From assembly GCA_018267875.1 (NCBI GenBank), contig JAFDXP010000013.1:1-38941 (forward strand): a stretch of DNA of 38,941 nucleotides. The letters run 5' to 3'. The number at the start of each line of letters is the position of its first letter. The stretch's first letter is position 1. Below the pieces are notes generated by a model. The model was not told the DNA's origin. It did not search any database and was given only the letters and a program-made list of their open reading frames with translations. This DNA is from Bacteroidota bacterium (GTDB taxonomy: Bacteria; Bacteroidota; Bacteroidia; Chitinophagales; Chitinophagaceae). The position numbers and the translations under genes were made by a program. This document shows, one piece after another, positions 35,612 to 38,941 of this stretch.

Positions 35612-36050
35612 TCAAGACACCAAATGGTTAAAATGGTAGGCATTGTTTTCCTTGCCTTGAAACGTTCTTAAAACCGTTTTCTTTCCTTCGTTTTTGTTAC
35701 ACGAGTATATTAATTCGGATCTCTGCTTTTCAATGATTAGTTTATCCAATCACGAATTGTTGCAGCCTGGTCTTGGCAGTACAAAAAATTATTGCTTTTT
35801 TGTTTTAGTTGGCTTTATATAAAAATGGCATATACCTAATTGCCATTTCGCGCTAAAATTTCAATCGTTCGGTTAACGTCAATATTTTTATAGAGTTTGT
35901 CTTCGTACATTTTACCTTCAATTATTTGGACATCGCATGTGAAGATATATTTGCCAAGCGAACATTTGATGTGTTGTACTTTAAATAGCGTAAAAAGCCA
36001 TCATTGAACTTTTCATTTATCCAATTGAAGTACATTGGTTCGCCAAAATA
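35612..36050 (-). pseudogene. Decayed gene of unknown family, frameshifts and stops
   Basis: The minus strand holds three protein-like pieces in series. From high to low coordinate: F-G-E-P-M-Y-F-N-W-I-N-E-K-F-N-D-G-F-L-R-Y-L and onward; after a one-base frame change near 35955, K-Y-I-F-T-C-D-V-Q-I-I-E-G-K-M-Y-E-D to A-R-N-G-N then TAG. The same frame continues past a TAG and a TAA to Q-D-Q-A-A-T-I-R-D-W-I. It then shifts again into D-K-L-I-I-E-K-Q-R-S-E-L-I-Y, ending H-F-N-H-L-V-S and TGA at 35612. This suggests a disrupted ORF of roughly 145 codons. The intact family was not recognised. Confidence 0.5.
35823..35848 (-). repeat. Eight-base-pair inverted repeat inside the remnant
   Basis: AAATGGCA and TGCCATTT flank a ten-base loop that contains the TAG ending the middle frame. 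On the minus strand it is followed by TTATATAAAG. It could be a terminator-like hairpin or a trace of decay. Confidence 0.4.
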
Positions 36051-36068
36051 CTAAATGAGTTTTCTAAA

Positions 36069-36767
36069 TTAAATCAACTTCATGGCATCGAGCCAACAGC
36101 TTACTTCATAAGTTGGCATTTTATTATGTGCTAATTGAGCCGGGTTATAATACATCTGATCCCATCCGGCATTCAATGCACCAAGCACATCAATTTCTAA
36201 AGCATCACCAATCATCATACTTTGGTCGGCAGTAGCTCCAGTTGCCTGAAGTGCATAATCAAAAATTTCTCGGTGAGGCTTTGGGCGATCACTTTTTTCT
36301 GAGGTTATCACCTGTCCAAAGTAGGACGAAATTCCTGAGTATTGTAGTTTTTGCCACTGAGTAGTTTCAAAACCATTGGTAATCAGGTGAAGGCTATAAC
36401 GATCTTTGCAATAATCTAATAATTCTTTTGCAAAAGGAGTAAGGGCAGTTTGTGTTGGAAGAATTTCAAGATAAGCAGCACTCATTTCATAGGCAAGAGC
36501 AGTATCACCAATTTTAAAGTCTATCAAAGTCAACCAAATTCTTTTCCACCTTAATTCTTCACGTTTGATAAATCCATTTCGAAAACGTTCCCACATTTTG
36601 TCGTTATGTACTTTATATGTGGCCATAAAGGTGGAAAAATTAGGCACCCCTATATTTTGTAATTGATATTCGTCATACAATTGCTTTAGAGTTGTTTCTG
36701 AGTTTTTATCAAAATCCCAAAGTGTGTGGTCGAGATCAAAAAAAAGATGCTTGTAGGTCTTAGTCAT
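36069..36767 (-). CDS. HAD-superfamily phosphatase, YjjG-like nucleotidase
   Basis: A 232-residue HAD hydrolase. Motif I D-L-D-H-T-L-W-D-F-D has nucleophile Asp11 and Asp13, motif II is L-I-T-N-G, motif III the Lys in R-P-K-P-H-R-E-I-F, and motif IV G-D-A-L-E-I-D. The W-D-F-D motif I and the cap region (residues 16-95) fit YjjG, a 5'-nucleotidase acting on pyrimidine monophosphates and non-canonical bases. This is inference from similarity. A perfect -7 lies at 36778-36785, and the rpoZ terminator is just upstream. Confidence 0.88.
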   Translation of the reverse strand: MTKTYKHLFFDLDHTLWDFDKNSETTLKQLYDEYQLQNIGVPNFSTFMATYKVHNDKMWERFRNGFIKREELRWKRIWLTLIDFKIGDTALAYEMSAAYLEILPTQTALTPFAKELLDYCKDRYSLHLITNGFETTQWQKLQYSGISSYFGQVITSEKSDRPKPHREIFDYALQATGATADQSMMIGDALEIDVLGALNAGWDQMYYNPAQLAHNKMPTYEVSCWLDAMKLI

Positions 36768-36777
36768 AAAGAAGAAT

Positions 36778-36785
36778 CAAAGGTA
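36778..36785 (-). promoter_or_regulatory. -7 element (TACCTTTG) for the HAD gene
   Basis: The minus strand reads TACCTTTG, a perfect TAnnTTTG, 10 bases before the ATG. TTG at 36804-36806 gives a plausible -33 with an 18-base spacer, overlapping the rpoZ terminator stem. Confidence 0.5.
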
Positions 36786-36796
36786 CCAAATTAATA

Positions 36797-36827
36797 AGCC
36801 CGACAAGCATAAAACGCTTGTCAGGCT
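36797..36827 (-). terminator. Intrinsic terminator after rpoZ
   Basis: On the minus strand AGCCTGACAAGC pairs with GCTTGTCGGGCT (12 pairs, one G-U) around seven bases, followed by TATTAATTTG. It lies 29 bases past the rpoZ stop. Confidence 0.7.
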
Positions 36828-36855
36828 CAAGTATCTGTGCTAAAAAACAGTGAAA

Positions 36856-37176
36856 CTATTTCTTCCGATAATAGATTTTATCTTCAAAAAACTCAGCTGT
36901 TGCCTGCAAGGCCGGATTAGCCATTTTTTCATAGGCGCGTGAGATTTCTATCTGCTCTTTATTCTCGTGAATTTCTTCCAATGAATCGGTATGACTGCTA
37001 AATTCATCCAATTTTTTGTGTAGATCTTCTTTCATGGTTACGGCAAGTTGATTAGCTCTACGTGACATCACCACGATAGACTCATACAAGTTTCCGGTTT
37101 TGTTTTTAATAGCAATTACATCGCGAGTTTCCACTAAAGGATTTACGGATGCTAATGCCTTTTTATTGATGCTCAT
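36856..37176 (-). CDS. rpoZ: RNA polymerase omega subunit, Bacteroidota type
   Basis: A 106-residue protein with the Bacteroidota omega core: N-L-Y-E-S-I-V-V-M-S-R-R-A-N-Q-L near residues 29-44, equivalent to the Rpb6/omega A-R-Q-L-x-x-R-x-x-Q segment. It supports assembly of RNA polymerase. Its ATG overlaps the end of bamD by 14 bases, the usual bamD-rpoZ order in this phylum; coaBC, which commonly follows, is absent and the operon is ended by the hairpin at 36797-36827. Confidence 0.85.
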   Translation of the reverse strand: MSINKKALASVNPLVETRDVIAIKNKTGNLYESIVVMSRRANQLAVTMKEDLHKKLDEFSSHTDSLEEIHENKEQIEISRAYEKMANPALQATAEFFEDKIYYRKK

Positions 37177-37978
37177 GTCTTAATTTTTTAATATTTTCCG
37201 TTGCTTGCTTTTCGTATTTTGTTGCGTCGCTCAGATATTTACTGGTTGGGTAACTATCTTTAAAATCATGAAAGGCGTTTAGGGTATTGGCAAAGCGTTC
37301 CTCTTGCTTTTCTGTAATGCTGGCGCGAGCATAATTATAGAGCGAACGTACAATCATGTACTGATAATAATCGCTGTTAGGAGATTCCGGATAGTTTTGC
37401 AAAACACTTTTATAGGCAACTCCGGCAGCTTTATATTGATTAATATTATAGTAAAGATGTGCAGCGTCTGCTTCTTTTGTTTCTAATTTTTGGCGCATTT
37501 CATCCATCAACACATTGGCATCTGCAACCCGTTTGCTGGCCGGGTGTGTATTGATGTAAGACTGCATAGCTTCCATAGCCTTCATCGTATTGGTTTGTTC
37601 CAAAGAAGGTTTTGGTGAAAGCTTGTAGAGGCAAACAGCGTGCATATATTCTGCATCTTCCGCATCCTTACTACTTGGGAAATAATCTGTAAAATTCTTA
37701 AAATGATAGGAAGCAGAAAGATAGTCTTTCAAATAATAAGCAGAATAGGCAAAACGATAATAAAGTGGTTCAAAATTTTTAGTACCCTTCATAATCGGTA
37801 AAAGGCTTTCATACAAAGTATTTGCGCGTTGATATTGGCGCTTATCATAGTATTCGTTTGCTTTAGTCAGTTTATAGTTTATATCATCACTTTTCAGCAC
37901 ACGCTCGTAACCATTGCATGAAGCAAGCAAAAAAAGGAGAACCGAAAAAAACAAGATTGGCGCGGTACGACTTCGCAT
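37163..37978 (-). CDS. bamD: Outer membrane assembly lipoprotein BamD
   Basis: A 271-residue lipoprotein of the BAM complex that folds outer-membrane proteins. The lipobox is L-L-A-S-C with Cys21 lipidated, then N-G-Y-E-R-V-L-K-S-D-D. TPR-like units follow (A-N-E-Y-Y-D-K-R-Q-Y-Q-R-A-N-T-L-Y-E, then Y-H-F-K-N-F-T-D-Y-F-P-S-S). The start is the ATG at 37976-37978: longer frames at 38011 and 38020 begin in front of a well-formed promoter. rpoZ follows and overlaps its end. Confidence 0.9.
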   Translation of the reverse strand: MRSRTAPILFFSVLLFLLASCNGYERVLKSDDINYKLTKANEYYDKRQYQRANTLYESLLPIMKGTKNFEPLYYRFAYSAYYLKDYLSASYHFKNFTDYFPSSKDAEDAEYMHAVCLYKLSPKPSLEQTNTMKAMEAMQSYINTHPASKRVADANVLMDEMRQKLETKEADAAHLYYNINQYKAAGVAYKSVLQNYPESPNSDYYQYMIVRSLYNYARASITEKQEERFANTLNAFHDFKDSYPTSKYLSDATKYEKQATENIKKLRHEHQ

Positions 37979-37988
37979 AAAAGGGATG

Positions 37989-38021
37989 CAAATGTAGGCA
38001 ATAATGTTCATAAATCCCAAA
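37989..38021 (-). promoter_or_regulatory. bamD promoter
   Basis: On the minus strand TTTG (38018-38021), a 21-base spacer, then TACATTTG (37989-37996). Both elements are exact to the Bacteroidota consensus. The -7 lies only about 10 bases before the ATG at 37978, giving a very short leader. Confidence 0.6.
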
Positions 38022-38120
38022 CAGTTTTACCTTACCCGTCAAGGCTATGTTAATACTTTAAGTTAGTGTATTCAAAATTGAAAAGGGATATAGTATCTTG
38101 CCTTTAAAATAGAATTAATC

Positions 38121-38390
38121 ATGAAGAAAATTATTTTAGCCGCACTTGCTCTTGTAATCATGAGCGCTTCATCCTTTGCCCAAAACAAAAAAGACGGCAC
38201 GCCGGACATGCGCTATAAAGCAAATAAGGAAAAGAAAGTAGAGAAAGCCGAACACACTAAAAAAGATGGCACTCTTGACAAACGCTACAAAGAAAACAAA
38301 GAAGCTAAACCGGCAGAAAAAAAAGCAGAAGCTAAAAAAGTAGAAGCTAAGAAAGGGGAAGTAAAAAAAGAAGAGCCTAAGAAAAAATAA
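38121..38390 (+). CDS. Secreted lysine-rich repeat protein (89 residues)
   Basis: A signal peptide (cut near S-F-A-Q, about residue 20) is followed by a highly basic mature protein. Residues 23-37 and 47-61 repeat K-K-D-G-T-x-D-x-R-Y-K-x-N-K-E. The rest is Lys/Glu/Ala-rich (K-A-E-A-K-K-V-E-A-K-K). It is probably periplasmic or extracellular; similar small K-D-G-T-x-D-x-R-Y-K proteins are seen in Bacteroidota, but I know no function. A strong bidirectional terminator follows. Confidence 0.7.
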   Translation: MKKIILAALALVIMSASSFAQNKKDGTPDMRYKANKEKKVEKAEHTKKDGTLDKRYKENKEAKPAEKKAEAKKVEAKKGEVKKEEPKKK

Positions 38391-38407
38391 ACTTGCTCAT
38401 CCAAACA

Positions 38408-38434
38408 AAAGGGGAATCAAAATGATTCCCCTTT
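38408..38434. terminator. Bidirectional terminator between convergent genes
   Basis: AAAGGGGAATCA pairs perfectly with TGATTCCCCTTT (12 pairs) around AAA. It lies 17 bases after the Lys-rich gene and 22 bases from the end of trhO, serving both. Confidence 0.85.
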
Positions 38435-38456
38435 ATGTTTCTTAAAAACAGAGCAG

Positions 38457-38941
38457 TTATTCCACTTCCTTTCTTAAGATATTCCATTCATGGCGGTGTT
38501 TACGAATAGGATGGTCTTTTGATTTATTAAAAATCATGGCATCATTTTCCCGACCTGCTCGCCTTGATTTCTGTACTTCTTTTGGTAGTTTTTTCTCTTC
38601 TGCACAAGCTTGACTGCAACATCCATCATACGTTTCGGCACAGTTTTTACACTGAATAAACAAAAGATGGCAACCATCATTTTCGCAGTTGGTATGATCG
38701 TCGCACACTGAGCCACATTGGTGGCATTGCGCAATTATTTCCGGAGTGATTCGTTCGCCTAAACGTTCATCAAAAACAAAGTTTTTACCCTTGAATTTTA
38801 AGGGCAACCCTTGTTCATTTGCTTTACGGGTATATTCTATAATGCCTCCTTCAAGATGAAAAACGTTCTTAAATCCATTATGTAGCATATAGGCACTCGC
38901 CTTTTCACAACGAATTCCGCCAGTACAGTACATGATAATAT
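38457..38941 (-). CDS. trhO: tRNA uridine(34) hydroxylase, rhodanese type, 5' part missing
   Basis: The frame enters from the right edge, so only about the last 160 residues are present. The rhodanese active loop [11 protein letters not shown] holds the catalytic Cys. After it come L-E-G-G-I-I-E-Y and the Cys-rich C-terminal region with paired C-H-Q-C, C-K-N-C and C-C motifs. This matches TrhO (YceA), which introduces ho5U34 in tRNA with molecular oxygen. The U32-family gene at 960-2237 may belong to the parallel TrhP route. Confidence 0.88.
   Translation of the reverse strand, partial: IIMYCTGGIRCEKASAYMLHNGFKNVFHLEGGIIEYTRKANEQGLPLKFKGKNFVFDERLGERITPEIIAQCHQCGSVCDDHTNCENDGCHLLFIQCKNCAETYDGCCSQACAEEKKLPKEVQKSRRAGRENDAMIFNKSKDHPIRKHRHEWNILRKEVE

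Overview
The window is a piece of a Bacteroidota chromosome, most likely a free-living or wastewater-type member. The clade call rests on several signs: a secreted protein with a type IX secretion sorting tail, DUF6452 and DUF6048 next to each other, a BT_3928-type DoxX protein, a Bacteroidota-style omega subunit after bamD, many small lipoproteins with SCKK-like lipoboxes, and start-proximal TAnnTTTG -7 elements instead of E. coli-type promoters. Base composition is AT-rich. I see no tRNA, rRNA, CRISPR array, prophage or intact insertion sequence.

Left part (1-8.7 kb): a truncated FixH/YtkA-like lipoprotein; a tight minus-strand set of tryptophanase, acyl-CoA thioesterase, U32-family [4Fe-4S] protein and a mini-ferredoxin; a divergent tyrosine phenol-lyase; then an MFS transporter facing away from a rhomboid protease and a CvfB-like S1 protein. 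Middle-left (8.7-14.5 kb): pheT leads a minus-strand operon (coiled-coil protein, DUF6452, DUF6048), with dnaB divergent and a DnaA-box-bearing gap between them.

Middle (14.5-26.9 kb): anmK, a PhoR/PhoB-like two-component pair, a coiled-coil membrane protein, an exonuclease plus holA on the plus strand, a lipoprotein, kynU-ribF, a LemA/TPM/TPM operon and the T9SS cargo protein.

Right part (27-38.9 kb) is the accessory-looking zone. It has four very small membrane-type ORFs in otherwise empty DNA, an orphan D12-class adenine methylase behind an orphan sensor kinase, two unknown secreted proteins, a DoxX/thioredoxin-like fusion abutting a lone oligopeptide-type ABC permease, and a decayed minus-strand gene of unknown family. 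It ends with a HAD phosphatase, rpoZ, bamD, a Lys-rich secreted repeat protein and the 3' part of trhO.

Most of the window is ordinary housekeeping sequence. I did not find a clear new multi-gene system. The best second-look items are the small-protein/hairpin region (27.2-28.3 kb), the 20-bp-spaced direct repeats at 30.94 kb, the frameshifted remnant at 35.6-36.05 kb, the orphan permease pair, and the tryptophanase/tyrosine phenol-lyase locus. Several starts were moved downstream to an ATG because the longer frame begins at TTG or GTG, runs past a promoter element, or buries the signal peptide.
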